Origin: CANKJK01 sp964400405
Lineage (GTDB): Bacteria > Acidobacteriota > Vicinamibacteria > Vicinamibacterales > UBA2999
Length of the DNA: 24,502 bases
NCBI GenBank assembly: GCA_964400405.1
Contig: CAYNUO010000045.1
Span: 1-24,502 of the forward strand
Reading direction: 5' to 3'
The notes below the pieces were generated by a model. It did not search any database, was not told the origin of the DNA, and worked only from the letters and a program-made list of their open reading frames with translations. Within the stretch, counting starts at the first letter, position 1. Each line of letters begins with the position of its first letter. Positions 1 through 7,385 of the stretch are shown in pieces. Made by a program: the position numbers and the translations under genes.

Positions 1-53
1 CGCTCGTCGAAGGCCCGAGCCGTGAAGTCATCGAACTGGTCGAGGTGCCGTGA
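1..53 (+). CDS. C-terminal tail of a probable VOC-family protein (partial)
   Basis: Only the last 16 codons are inside the window, read from position 3 to the TGA at 51-53. They encode a tail that includes VEGPSREVIELVEVP. A glycine followed by a hydrophobic strand of the form xxIELVE is what glyoxalase/VOC proteins show at their last beta-strand, where the Glu is often the final metal ligand. Compare the tail of the VOC gene at 15082, which has GPDDLEVELI. The stop codon overlaps the start of the next gene (TGATG), so the two are probably translationally coupled and in one operon with the cytochrome-DUF1080 genes. The call rests on a very short piece and could be wrong. Confidence 0.4.
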   Translation, partial: LVEGPSREVIELVEVP

Positions 54-1213
54 TGCCGAGCGACAAACAACAGATGGCCTGGGTGACGTCGGTCCTGGTG
101 GTAGCGGGTCTCTGGTACATGGGGACGCAGGTGCCTGCGTCGCAGACGCCGCCGGCGCAGGCCGGTGCGAGCGCAGTGGCCGCGGCTCCTGCCGCCACGG
201 CGCCGGGCGGTGACCCCGAGGCCTACTACACCGAGGCACAGGCCGAGCGGGGTGAGGCGCTCTTCGAGAAGCACTGCGGCGCATGCCACTTCGCCGAACC
301 GGATCCGGAGAAGGCCAGGCTCGACACGCGGGGGTTCCTCATCGCCCGGCAGCGCCTGACGAGCAATCTCGGCGGCCGCTACATCGCCGACAAGAAGAAC
401 AACGGCCGGCGGATCTTCACCTCCGTCTACTTCCTCTACCGCGAACTCGAGTCGATGCCGGCCGTGACGACGAGCATCACGCCGCAGACGCGCACGGACA
501 TCCTCGCCTACATGCTGAAGCAGAACGGTTTCCCGGCGGGGAAGACGCCGCTGCTGTTCGACCTTGCGGCCATGAAGACCATGCCGCTCGATGAGCCGGG
601 ATTCATGCGGCTGTTCAACGGAAAGACGTTTGCCGGCTGGAAGTTCCTCGTCGGCCTGAGCTGCGGGCTGCCGCCCGAGAGCTGCGGGCGCACCACGCCC
701 GGCACGGCGTTCGTGGTCAGGAACGGCGCGATCTACGGGTCCGGCAAGGAGCACGGCTTCATGTACACGGCGGGGAAGTACCGCAACTTCACGCTGCGGC
801 TCGACTACCTCTCCGAGAAGCCGGCGGACTGGGACGCGGACGATGTCTATTACTACGCGAACACGGGCTACCACCTGTTCCTGTTCGACGAGAACCTGTT
901 CGTCTGGCCGAAGTCGCTGACGCTGGCCGGCGAGCAGCGCGACCTGCTGAAGCCGGTCGCGCTCGGCGGCACGAAGATGCGCGCCAACACCTGGGACAAC
1001 GAGGCGCTGAAGCGCGTCGTGCGGCCTCTGGGTGAATGGAACACGATCGAGATCGTGTCGAGCGACGGCAACGTCAAGGGGTACGTCAACGACACGCTGG
1101 TCTCGACCGTCACGCAGCACGAATATACGCAGCCGGGCTACATCGGGCTGCAGATGCAGGGCTTCGCGTCGCGCTGGCGGAACATACGGATTCGGGATCA
1201 CGATCGGCCCTGA
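53..1213 (+). CDS. Exported monohaem cytochrome c fused to DUF1080 (3-keto-disaccharide hydrolase-like) domain
   Basis: 386 residues. An N-terminal hydrophobic stretch (about residues 8-25) is a signal peptide or membrane anchor, followed by an Ala/Pro-rich linker to about residue 53. The cytochrome c domain has a CGACH haem site (C75, C78, H79) and a likely axial Met in SMP (M135). From about residue 182 (EPGFMRLFNGKTFAGWKF) to the end lies a DUF1080/LamG-like beta-sandwich, closing with the typical GYIGLQMQG and WRNIRIRD strands. DUF1080 is known as a 3-keto-disaccharide hydrolase and sugar-binding family; activity here is inferred. Product location should be periplasmic or outer face. ATG 53 is preferred over GTG 50; it overlaps the previous stop as TGATG. 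It is a paralogue of the next gene, sharing the cytochrome, the NGFPAGKT linker motif and the DUF1080 part, including a Cys pair near the start of that domain (SCGLPPESCGRT). Confidence 0.85.
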   Translation: MPSDKQQMAWVTSVLVVAGLWYMGTQVPASQTPPAQAGASAVAAAPAATAPGGDPEAYYTEAQAERGEALFEKHCGACHFAEPDPEKARLDTRGFLIARQRLTSNLGGRYIADKKNNGRRIFTSVYFLYRELESMPAVTTSITPQTRTDILAYMLKQNGFPAGKTPLLFDLAAMKTMPLDEPGFMRLFNGKTFAGWKFLVGLSCGLPPESCGRTTPGTAFVVRNGAIYGSGKEHGFMYTAGKYRNFTLRLDYLSEKPADWDADDVYYYANTGYHLFLFDENLFVWPKSLTLAGEQRDLLKPVALGGTKMRANTWDNEALKRVVRPLGEWNTIEIVSSDGNVKGYVNDTLVSTVTQHEYTQPGYIGLQMQGFASRWRNIRIRDHDRP

Positions 1214-1246
1214 ACTGGCACCGGCGGTGACGTATTGATGGCACGG

Positions 1247-1265
1247 CCCGCGCGTGGCGTGCGGG
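1247..1265 (+). other. Hairpin in the spacer between the two cytochrome-DUF1080 genes
   Basis: CCCGCGCG (1247-1254) pairs with CGTGCGGG (1258-1265) around a 3-base loop, 8 pairs with one G-U. No T-run follows. It could be an attenuating or mRNA-processing element between the two paralogous genes. Confidence 0.35.
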
Positions 1266-1272
1266 TGAGAAA

Positions 1273-1294
1273 GATCATGATCCGCTGATGCGGA
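1273..1294 (+). promoter_or_regulatory. Palindrome and small hairpin directly before the Shine-Dalgarno of the second cytochrome gene
   Basis: GATCATGATC (1273-1282) is a perfect 10-base palindrome. It overlaps a second hairpin, TCCGC (1281-1285) with GCGGA (1290-1294) around a TGAT loop. The hairpin ends exactly where the ribosome binding site AAGGAGA (1294-1300) begins, 4 bases before ATG 1305. It may tune translation of the second gene or be an operator; function is inferred. Confidence 0.3.
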
Positions 1295-1304
1295 AGGAGA
1301 CGCG

Positions 1305-2699
1305 ATGAAGGCAGTGTCGTTGCGGGTGATGGTTGCGGCCGGAACGCTGGTCGCTGCGGGAGTCCTGGCGCTGGGGACGGTATCGGCGCAGCAGCAGGTA
1401 CCGGCCTGGAACGGGATCTATTCGGAAGCGCAGGCGACCCGCGGCGCGAAGGTCTACCAGGATCACTGTCTCCGGTGCCATGGGAAGGATCTGGCCGGCG
1501 GCAACCTCGCACCGGCGGCCGGCGGGCCGGCGTTCGTCGCGAAGTGGCAGAGTCGTCCGGTGCGCGAGCTGTTCGGCTACGTGCAGACACGGATGCCCTA
1601 CACCAACCCGAACCAGCTGACGTTCCAGCAGAACGCCGACGTGGTCGCCTACATGCTGAGCTACAGCAAGGTGCCGGCCGGCACGAAGGAGTTCGCGGGC
1701 GATCTCTCGCTGACGGGCGATCCGAAGCGCGGTGAAGCGTTCTTCACCGAAGCGCAGGCCGAGCGCGGGCGTCAGGCCTTCAACCGCAACTGCGCGGCGT
1801 GCCACTCCACGGCGGATTCGAAGCTGACACAGGAGCAGGTGAATGCGTCACCGTTCCCGCCGTCACTGGCGTCGCCCTACCTGGGCCGCGTGTACCACGG
1901 CAAGATGATCTACCCGACGGTCTATCACCTCTATATCAAGCTGCAGACGATGCCGGCCTTCGGTAACGAGTCGATCAGCCAGAACACGCGGGCCGACATC
2001 ATCGCGCACATCCTCGACCGGAACGGCTTTCCGGCCGGCAAGACGGAGCTGAAGCCGGACGTCGATCTCATGAGCCAGATGATGCTGAACGAGCCCGGCT
2101 TCGAGCACATCTTCAACGGGAAGGACTTCACGAACATCAAGTTCAACCTCGGCACCGGCTGCGGACCCGAGCCCGGCGGCTGCGCCCGGACCGAGCCGCT
2201 CGACACGGTGCAGGTGCTCCCGGGCGGCCGGATGTACTGCAAGTGCGAGGTGCACGGCTACTGGTACTACGCGGCGAAGAAGCTGCTGAACTTCACGGTC
2301 CGGTTCCAGCACAAGTTCATCAAGCCCGAGGGCTGGGTGGGCGACGAGGACATCTACATGGGCGGCGGCGGCTGGCTGATGTTCATCCAGGAAGAGAACA
2401 TGCGGGGCTTCGGCAAGAGCATCGAAATCGAGGGACGCGTCCGTGACATGGCCGACATCTTCTTCCTCGGCGGCGGCAAGGGGAAGTTCACCTATGACCA
2501 CGCAGCCAAGACGAAGGCGGTGAAGCCGTTCGACTGGAACGACATCGAGATCGTGTCGAAGGACGGCCAGGTGAAAACCTACATCAACGGCGCGTTGAGC
2601 TCGACGATCACCGAGCACGACTACAAGGCGGGCTTCTTCGGCATGCAGGTCGAAGGCTCGCCCACCGAGTGGCGCAACATCCGCGTGCGGGTCGAATAG
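1305..2699 (+). CDS. Exported dihaem cytochrome c fused to DUF1080 domain
   Basis: 464 residues with a clear Sec signal peptide ending near VSAQQ (about residue 29). Cytochrome domain 1 has CLRCH (C55, C58, H59) and a candidate Met ligand in RMP (M97). Domain 2 has CAACH (C163, C166, H167) with M216 in TMP. A DUF1080 beta-sandwich fills about residues 262-464. Domain 2 plus DUF1080 align along their whole length with the previous gene: xxTEAQAERG, NGFPAGKTxL, NEPGF, FNGK, and the WRNIRxR end. This gene is therefore a tandem paralogue with one extra N-terminal haem domain. A CKC motif within DUF1080, absent from the first copy, is an oddity. AAGGAGA lies 4 bases before the ATG. Probable role: periplasmic electron transfer tied to binding or hydrolysis of an oxidised sugar; substrate unknown. 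Confidence 0.88.
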   Translation: MKAVSLRVMVAAGTLVAAGVLALGTVSAQQQVPAWNGIYSEAQATRGAKVYQDHCLRCHGKDLAGGNLAPAAGGPAFVAKWQSRPVRELFGYVQTRMPYTNPNQLTFQQNADVVAYMLSYSKVPAGTKEFAGDLSLTGDPKRGEAFFTEAQAERGRQAFNRNCAACHSTADSKLTQEQVNASPFPPSLASPYLGRVYHGKMIYPTVYHLYIKLQTMPAFGNESISQNTRADIIAHILDRNGFPAGKTELKPDVDLMSQMMLNEPGFEHIFNGKDFTNIKFNLGTGCGPEPGGCARTEPLDTVQVLPGGRMYCKCEVHGYWYYAAKKLLNFTVRFQHKFIKPEGWVGDEDIYMGGGGWLMFIQEENMRGFGKSIEIEGRVRDMADIFFLGGGKGKFTYDHAAKTKAVKPFDWNDIEIVSKDGQVKTYINGALSSTITEHDYKAGFFGMQVEGSPTEWRNIRVRVE

Positions 2700-4028
2700 G
2701 TGGCGTCCGCCGGTGTGAGCGTTGAGCCCGGGACGGCCGACGCGTCGGTCGAGGCGAGCGCGAGACGGAAGGCGTACCGCAACCTCGTGCTGCCGCTGTT
2801 CGTGGTGTCGATGATTGCGTACATCGACCGCGTGAACATCGGCTACGCGGCGCTGACGATGAACCAGGACCTCGGCTTCAACGCGCAGGTCTTCGGTCTC
2901 GGCGCGGGAATCTTCTTCGCCGGATACTTCTTCTTCGAGATTCCGGGCGCCCTCATCGCGGAGCGCTACAGCCCGCGCATCTGGATCGCGCGGATCATGA
3001 TTTCGTGGGGGCTCGTCTCCGGCCTGATGGTCGTCATGGAGACCGCGTGGCAGTTCTACCTCCTCCGGTTCCTGCTCGGTGTGGCGGAAGCGAGTCTGTA
3101 CCCCGTCATCTACGCGACGTGCATCCCGCGGTTCTTTCCGGCCCGGGAGCGCGCGCGCGCCATTGCCGTCCTGCTGACGTCATTGCAGGTGTCGGTCATC
3201 ATCGGGGCCCCGCTGGCCGGGTGGCTCATCGGCCTGTCGCCGCTCGGGCTCAAGGGCTGGCAGGCGCTGTTCGCGCTCGAGGCGCTGCCAGCCGTGGTGT
3301 TCGGGTTCGTCGTGATGTGGTGGCTTGCCGATCGCCCGGGCGAAGCACGCTGGCTCAACCCGGCCGAGCAGCGCTTTCTGACCGACCAGTACGAACGCGA
3401 GGTCGCCGCCAAGGCGGCCGTCCGGAAATACACCGTGTGGGAGGCGTTGCGGGACCGCGAGGTCCTGAAGCTGTGCCTCATCTACTTTCTGTGGATCACT
3501 GGGTACTGGGGGTTCAACTACTGGATGCCGACCGCCCTCAGCGATGTGTCCGGCTGGTCGAACATCGGCGTCGGGCAGGCGTTCGCCGCGGCGATGGTGG
3601 TCTCGCTCGTCGTCTCGATCTACACCGGGCACTCGTCGTCGGTGCGCGATGAGAAGCGGTGGCACGTGGCGATTCACCTGTTCGTCGCGGCGGCCGGAAT
3701 GGCCCTCGGGGGGCTCGTCAGGGATCCGTGGATCTTCTACGGCTGCCTGGTGCTGGCGGGCATCGGGACCTATGCGCCGATGGCGGTCTGGTGGTCGTAC
3801 CCGACCACGTTCCTGTCCGGCCCTGCCGCGGCTGGCGCGATCGGTCTGATCAACTCGATCGGCAACCTGGGCGGGTTCTTCGGGCCGTCGATCACGGGGT
3901 GGATGCGGGAGCAGAGCGGCGGCTTCGCTGGCGCGATGCTCTATCTGGCGGTGTCGCTCGCGCTCGGCGGAGGCATGGTGCTGACCCTCACGCGGCACAG
4001 AGCCCTCCCGGGGAAGCAACCCGGATAG
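2700..4028 (+). CDS. MFS transporter, anion:cation symporter (ACS)-like family
   Basis: 442 residues and about 12 membrane segments. Segment 1 carries YIDRVNIGYAAL, the hallmark of the ACS/phthalate-glucarate-hexuronate group (xYxDRxNIG). Segment 2 reads FFEIPGALIAER, followed by the conserved basic loop. ACS members import organic anions, often sugar acids or aromatic acids, with protons. The GTG start at 2700 directly abuts the TAG stop of the cytochrome gene, with no Shine-Dalgarno of its own, so translation is probably coupled. A 24-residue hydrophilic N-terminal tail precedes the first membrane segment. Its position after two exported cytochrome-DUF1080 proteins suggests uptake of the product or substrate those proteins handle. 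The substrate cannot be told from sequence alone. Confidence 0.88.
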   Translation: MASAGVSVEPGTADASVEASARRKAYRNLVLPLFVVSMIAYIDRVNIGYAALTMNQDLGFNAQVFGLGAGIFFAGYFFFEIPGALIAERYSPRIWIARIMISWGLVSGLMVVMETAWQFYLLRFLLGVAEASLYPVIYATCIPRFFPARERARAIAVLLTSLQVSVIIGAPLAGWLIGLSPLGLKGWQALFALEALPAVVFGFVVMWWLADRPGEARWLNPAEQRFLTDQYEREVAAKAAVRKYTVWEALRDREVLKLCLIYFLWITGYWGFNYWMPTALSDVSGWSNIGVGQAFAAAMVVSLVVSIYTGHSSSVRDEKRWHVAIHLFVAAAGMALGGLVRDPWIFYGCLVLAGIGTYAPMAVWWSYPTTFLSGPAAAGAIGLINSIGNLGGFFGPSITGWMREQSGGFAGAMLYLAVSLALGGGMVLTLTRHRALPGKQPG

Positions 4029-4073
4029 CACGTTGCGGCAATCCCGGGCGCTCCTGCTTTCCGGCCCGCGGCC

Positions 4074-4079
4074 GATAAT
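4074..4079 (+). promoter_or_regulatory. Putative -10 element (GATAAT) of a leaderless promoter
   Basis: GATAAT matches the sigma-70 -10 consensus at 5 of 6 positions and ends 6 bases before the GTG start at 4086. There is no Shine-Dalgarno, so the transcript would begin at or next to the start codon. No convincing -35 is seen. Confidence 0.45.
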
Positions 4080-4085
4080 CAACTG

Positions 4086-5669
4086 GTGAGACGAATCGCG
4101 CGAGAGGTGTGCCTGGCGTCGACGCTCGCGCTGGCTGTGCCGGCCGCGGCGCAGACGGTGCCGCGCTACGACACGGGAACACCCTCCCTGCAGCAGATCT
4201 GGGTCGATCCGATCGCTGGCGACGATCGCGCCGGAGGCCGGGGCGCCGGCGACGCGCTCCGCACGGTGTCCGAGGCCTGGAACCGGATCCCTCGAAACAA
4301 CGCCGCCTCGCCGCTTTCCGCGCTGGGCTACGAGATCGTGCTCCAGCCCGGCGAGTATCCGGCCGAGGGCCTGCCGACGTACTGGGAGCAGCGCTACGGG
4401 TCGGCTTCCGCCCCCGTGGTCCTTCGGGCGGCGGCCGGCGCCGGGACCGCCATCCTGCGTGGCGGCCTCAATGTGGCCCACGTGGCCTTTCTCTATCTGA
4501 TCGATCTGGATGTCGTGCCGCGGCCGGCGGGTGACGCCGTGCACTGCGAGGACTGCGACCACCTGCTGCTCAGGAACGTCACGCTGATCGGCGGCGTGCG
4601 TCCGGTCAACGGCGTGGAGGCGGACGTCGCCCACGAAACGCTGAAGGTGAACCAGTCGACGTACGTCTACGTGGAAGACTCCCGGATCAGCGGGGCCGAC
4701 GACAACGCGATCGACTTCGTGGCCGTGCAGTACGGACATATCGTCCGGAGTCGCGTCTTCGGCGCCACCGATTGGTGCGCCTATGTGAAGGGCGGGTCGG
4801 CCTCGATCCTCGTCGACAGCAATGAGTTCTTCGACTGCGGGACCGGCGGGTTCATCGCCGGGCAGGGGACAGGGCTGCAATTCATGACCGTGCCATGGGT
4901 GCACTACGAGGCCTACGGCGTCCGCGTTGTGAACAACTACGTGCACGATGTCGATGGCGCGGGCCTCGGCGTCAACGGCGGGTTCAACGTGCTGCTGGCC
5001 TGGAACACGCTGGTCCGCGTCGGCAGCAGGAGTCATCTGATTGAGGTGGGCTTCGGCGCGCGCAGCTGCGATGCGGCCGACGTCGCCACGGAGCTCGCCG
5101 CCTGCCAGCGCCGCCTCGACGCCGGGGCCTGGGGCACCACCGCGGTGGACGACGGCGACAACTTCGTCCGCATTCCCAACCGCCATATCCAGGTGCTGAA
5201 CAACGTCGTCGACAACCGCGAGGCGGCGTCCGGCCATCAGCACTTCGCGGTGCCCGGGGTGTCGACACGTGGCGCGGACGGTCCGGGGACACCGGATTCG
5301 AGACGCGCGGACGACGACCTGCGGATTGCCGGGAACGTCATCTGGGACGGCCCCCCTGAGCACGCGCTCGGGCTGGGCGAGGACGCTGGATGCACCGACC
5401 CGCATCCGGGCTGCGGCCCGACCGCGGTTCGGGCATCGAACTGGATCAATACGGTTGAGCCGGACTTTCGGAACCTGGCCGCTGGCGATCTCCGGCCCAC
5501 AGGGGCACTGACGACGCTGTCATCGGTGGCCGTCTCCGAGTTCGCGTGGGAGGATCTGCCCTCGACGCCACGCGCACCGGCAGGCGATTCCGCGTCCGGC
5601 GTGCCTGCCGACCGCGATGGACGTCCCCGGCTGCCGGGCGACCCACCCGGCGCCTCCATCGCCCGCTAG
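4086..5669 (+). CDS. Exported right-handed beta-helix protein
   Basis: 527 residues. A Sec signal peptide with basic n-region (MRRIARE) ends near PAAAQ (about residue 22). Residues about 36-65 (IWVDPxxGDDxAGG ... LRTVSEAW) resemble the DUF1565-type cap that starts many parallel beta-helix proteins. The middle of the chain has repeated beta-helix strands rich in short NxF/NxV turns (LLRNVTLIGG, YVYVEDSRISG, HIVRSRVFGAT, ILVDSNEFFDCG, VRVVNNYVHDVDG, LLAWNTLVRVGS, IQVLNNVVDNR). Such folds occur in polysaccharide lyases, hydrolases and adhesins. I see no clear catalytic set, so the enzyme class is left open. GTG 4086 is chosen because it keeps the positively charged signal-peptide start. It stands as its own transcription unit. 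Confidence 0.75.
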   Translation: MRRIAREVCLASTLALAVPAAAQTVPRYDTGTPSLQQIWVDPIAGDDRAGGRGAGDALRTVSEAWNRIPRNNAASPLSALGYEIVLQPGEYPAEGLPTYWEQRYGSASAPVVLRAAAGAGTAILRGGLNVAHVAFLYLIDLDVVPRPAGDAVHCEDCDHLLLRNVTLIGGVRPVNGVEADVAHETLKVNQSTYVYVEDSRISGADDNAIDFVAVQYGHIVRSRVFGATDWCAYVKGGSASILVDSNEFFDCGTGGFIAGQGTGLQFMTVPWVHYEAYGVRVVNNYVHDVDGAGLGVNGGFNVLLAWNTLVRVGSRSHLIEVGFGARSCDAADVATELAACQRRLDAGAWGTTAVDDGDNFVRIPNRHIQVLNNVVDNREAASGHQHFAVPGVSTRGADGPGTPDSRRADDDLRIAGNVIWDGPPEHALGLGEDAGCTDPHPGCGPTAVRASNWINTVEPDFRNLAAGDLRPTGALTTLSSVAVSEFAWEDLPSTPRAPAGDSASGVPADRDGRPRLPGDPPGASIAR

Positions 5670-5670
5670 G

Positions 5671-5688
5671 CGCGGCGATACTGCCGCG
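5671..5688 (+). terminator. Terminator-like hairpin after the beta-helix gene
   Basis: CGCGGC (5671-5676) pairs perfectly with GCCGCG (5683-5688) around a 6-base loop, starting one base after the stop codon. No real T-run follows (only ACACGACTT), so intrinsic termination is uncertain. Confidence 0.4.
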
Positions 5689-5741
5689 ACACGACTTCTC
5701 GATCCCGTCGAGACAGGACGTGTGACGTCGACCGCATCTGG

Positions 5742-5747
5742 TACGTT
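5742..5747 (+). promoter_or_regulatory. Putative -10 element (TACGTT) before the membrane protein gene
   Basis: The hexamer matches T1, A2 and T6 of the -10 consensus and ends 8 bases before GTG 5756. No Shine-Dalgarno is present, fitting the leaderless layout seen elsewhere in the window. Weak by itself. Confidence 0.3.
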
Positions 5748-5755
5748 CCGTTCTC

Positions 5756-6919
5756 GTGACGGCGTGGTTTCTCGTGATCTTCGTGCTCTGTATCTCCGGT
5801 GCGCAGGAGGTCGGCAAGTACTTCGGGTCGGGGGGTGTCGCGCTGCACGGCGCCGTCGTCGCCTCGGTCCTTGTCTGGGGCCATCACCGCCTGAGCCAGG
5901 GCCGCGCGATCCTGTCCGAACGCGCGGCCACGGTCGTGATGTGGGTCATGATCGGCGGCGCGGTCGTTGCCTTCTCGCAGGTGTATCCGATTGCCCAGTC
6001 CGGCGCGATCGGCGGTGGCAGTGATGGCGATGACGCGATCGATGCGGCGGTTCGCGCGGCGTTCGCCGGTGCATACCCATATTCGGTCACGACGTATCTG
6101 GGTTCGCCGGCCACGTATCTGCCCGGTACGTTGCTGATGGCTGCGCCGTTTGTGTGGCTCGGCGCCTCGGCGTACCAGAACCTTGCCTGGCTTACCGGTT
6201 TCGCTGTCGCCGTCAGGCTGCGCTTCGGACGACCGGGGATTGCGGCGCCCGTGCTGATCACCGCCCTCCTGGCGCCGACGGTCTGGCATGTGCTGGTCAC
6301 CGGTTCAGGCATTCTGACCACGAGCATCGCCGTCACGCTCGGTGTGATGAGCGTGCTGCGCCTGGTTCGTCATGGCCACGTTCCGTGGCTTCCCGCGCTC
6401 TTCCTCGGCCTCACAGTAACCACCCGTGCGAACTTCATGCTCGTGCTGCCCGTGGTCTGGGCGTACGTGTACCAGCGGCTCGGGCTCCGCGCAGCGCTCG
6501 TCACGGCAGGCGTCTCCATCGGCATGGTCGCCGCCCTGATCCTCCCGTTTGCGCTCTACGACCCGGCGACGTTCTGGTTTGCGACGGTCCTGGAGCAGAA
6601 CTGGGTGGGCCGGCACGGCGTCCCCGGTGTTCCCATGGCCTGGGTCGTGCTGCCCGGGTTGAGCGCCCTCGTCGCCGTCGCGCTTGCTGCCGGCGTCGCA
6701 CGGCCCGGCATGGGCGAACGCCACGTGCTGACGGCCGCTGCGCTGACTCAGGCGACGCCTGTCGTGCTGGCTTTCGTCGCCGTCAGCATCGAGATCCGTG
6801 CGATCCACCTCGACTTCACGCGGTACGGTCTGCACATGCTGTTTCTCGCGCTGATGGGTGGCTGGCTCTGGCTGGAGCAGGCGGGCTACCTCCGCGGACG
6901 AGCGTCCGTCAGCCCTTGA
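5756..6919 (+). CDS. Polytopic membrane protein, possibly GT-C type glycosyltransferase
   Basis: 387 residues and roughly ten hydrophobic segments, starting at residue 2. After segment 3 comes a loop with GGSDGDDAIDAAVRAAFAGAYPY, then SPATYLPGTLL. An acidic loop, then G-x-x-PY, then a Pro-rich strand before the next helix is the pattern seen in GT87/DUF2029-like GT-C enzymes, which transfer sugars from lipid-linked donors on the outer membrane leaflet side. LTVTTRANFML also resembles the xxTRxxxxx helix start of that group. Family assignment is inference from pattern; an uncharacterised membrane protein is the safe reading. The GTG start lacks a ribosome binding site. Its last 11 bases overlap the end of the convergent yciH gene. 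Confidence 0.6.
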   Translation: MTAWFLVIFVLCISGAQEVGKYFGSGGVALHGAVVASVLVWGHHRLSQGRAILSERAATVVMWVMIGGAVVAFSQVYPIAQSGAIGGGSDGDDAIDAAVRAAFAGAYPYSVTTYLGSPATYLPGTLLMAAPFVWLGASAYQNLAWLTGFAVAVRLRFGRPGIAAPVLITALLAPTVWHVLVTGSGILTTSIAVTLGVMSVLRLVRHGHVPWLPALFLGLTVTTRANFMLVLPVVWAYVYQRLGLRAALVTAGVSIGMVAALILPFALYDPATFWFATVLEQNWVGRHGVPGVPMAWVVLPGLSALVAVALAAGVARPGMGERHVLTAAALTQATPVVLAFVAVSIEIRAIHLDFTRYGLHMLFLALMGGWLWLEQAGYLRGRASVSP

Positions 6920-7265
6920 CCGTGAAGCCCTTCGTCCGCAGGTAGTCGCGCACGCGGTCGCGGAGGTCACCCTGCAGTTCGATCGTGTCGTCCGACACGG
7001 CGCCGCCCGTGCCGCATGTCCGCTTGAGCTCACTGCACAGTTCCTTCAGGAACGCGGTGTTCTTCGGCAGGTCGAAGACGACGGTGACGGTCTTGCCGCC
7101 GCGTCCGGTCTTCTCCATCCTCAGCTTGGCGACGACGCGGTCCGGCACGGGCGCCACTCCGGCTCGGCTCGCGCTGCACTGGCAGTTCGTCGCGGGCCAG
7201 CCGCAGCCCGGACAGACACGGCCCGCATCAGACGAGTAGACGAGGCGGCTCCCGGCCTTCGACAT
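6909..7265 (-). CDS. yciH: SUI1/YciH family translation initiation factor
   Basis: 118 residues. The N-terminus SRLVYSSDAGR matches bacterial YciH, and the C-terminal half is the SUI1/eIF1 fold: TGRGGKTVTVV, then KRTCGTGGAV, TIELQGD, and LRTKGFTVKG at the end. Four cysteines (C18, C21, C28, C30 in VCPGCG and CQCS) form a likely zinc knuckle not found in the E. coli protein. The family binds the small ribosomal subunit and affects start-site fidelity; its exact bacterial role is unsettled. The start is ATG with no Shine-Dalgarno. A TACGAT hexamer lies 7 bases upstream, so this mRNA may itself be leaderless. It is divergent from the propeller gene and overlaps the convergent membrane protein gene by 11 bases. 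Confidence 0.9.
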   Translation of the reverse strand: MSKAGSRLVYSSDAGRVCPGCGWPATNCQCSASRAGVAPVPDRVVAKLRMEKTGRGGKTVTVVFDLPKNTAFLKELCSELKRTCGTGGAVSDDTIELQGDLRDRVRDYLRTKGFTVKG

Positions 7266-7272
7266 CCCGTCG

Positions 7273-7278
7273 ATCGTA
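7273..7278 (-). promoter_or_regulatory. Putative -10 (TACGAT, minus strand) of yciH
   Basis: Read on the minus strand, TACGAT matches 4 of 6 consensus bases (T1, A2, A5, T6) and ends 7 bases before the ATG of yciH. No ribosome binding site lies in between. Confidence 0.4.
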
Positions 7279-7327
7279 TCGCGCCGGAGGCTGGAATATT
7301 TGTCACCGGAGCTCGCACCCGAGACAC

Positions 7328-7333
7328 TAAAAT
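7328..7333 (+). promoter_or_regulatory. Putative -10 (TAAAAT) for the propeller gene
   Basis: TAAAAT matches 5 of 6 consensus bases. It lies 52 bases before the GTG at 7386, leaving a leader of about 45 bases with two small hairpins. A TTGTCA at 7300-7305 resembles a -35, but its 22-base spacing is too long to be convincing. Confidence 0.4.
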
Positions 7334-7361
7334 CCGCGCACCCGCCACCCGGTCAGGCGGT

Positions 7362-7380
7362 CCCGCGCCAGCGGGAGGAG
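7362..7380 (+). promoter_or_regulatory. Leader hairpin touching the Shine-Dalgarno that fixes the propeller start
   Basis: GGAGGAG (7374-7380) lies 5 bases before GTG 7386 and fixes that start, rather than any of the upstream in-frame codons. CCCGC (7362-7366) can pair with GCGGG (7371-7375) around a GCCA loop, covering the first bases of the ribosome site. A second hairpin, CCGCC/GGCGG (7342-7360), lies just upstream. Confidence 0.45.
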
Positions 7381-7385
7381 GAATC

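Noticed and set aside
3180..5405. A 741-codon open frame on the minus strand across the MFS and beta-helix genes
   Set aside because: It runs antisense to two well-supported genes, has no recognisable domain, is full of Arg/Pro/His/Gly as expected of GC-rich shadow frames, and crosses the promoter region at 4074.
6858..7385. A 176-residue N-terminal extension of the propeller gene, as the frame is open upstream of 7386
   Set aside because: The extension lies opposite yciH, has no domain, and would bury a classic signal peptide. GGAGGAG fixes GTG 7386.
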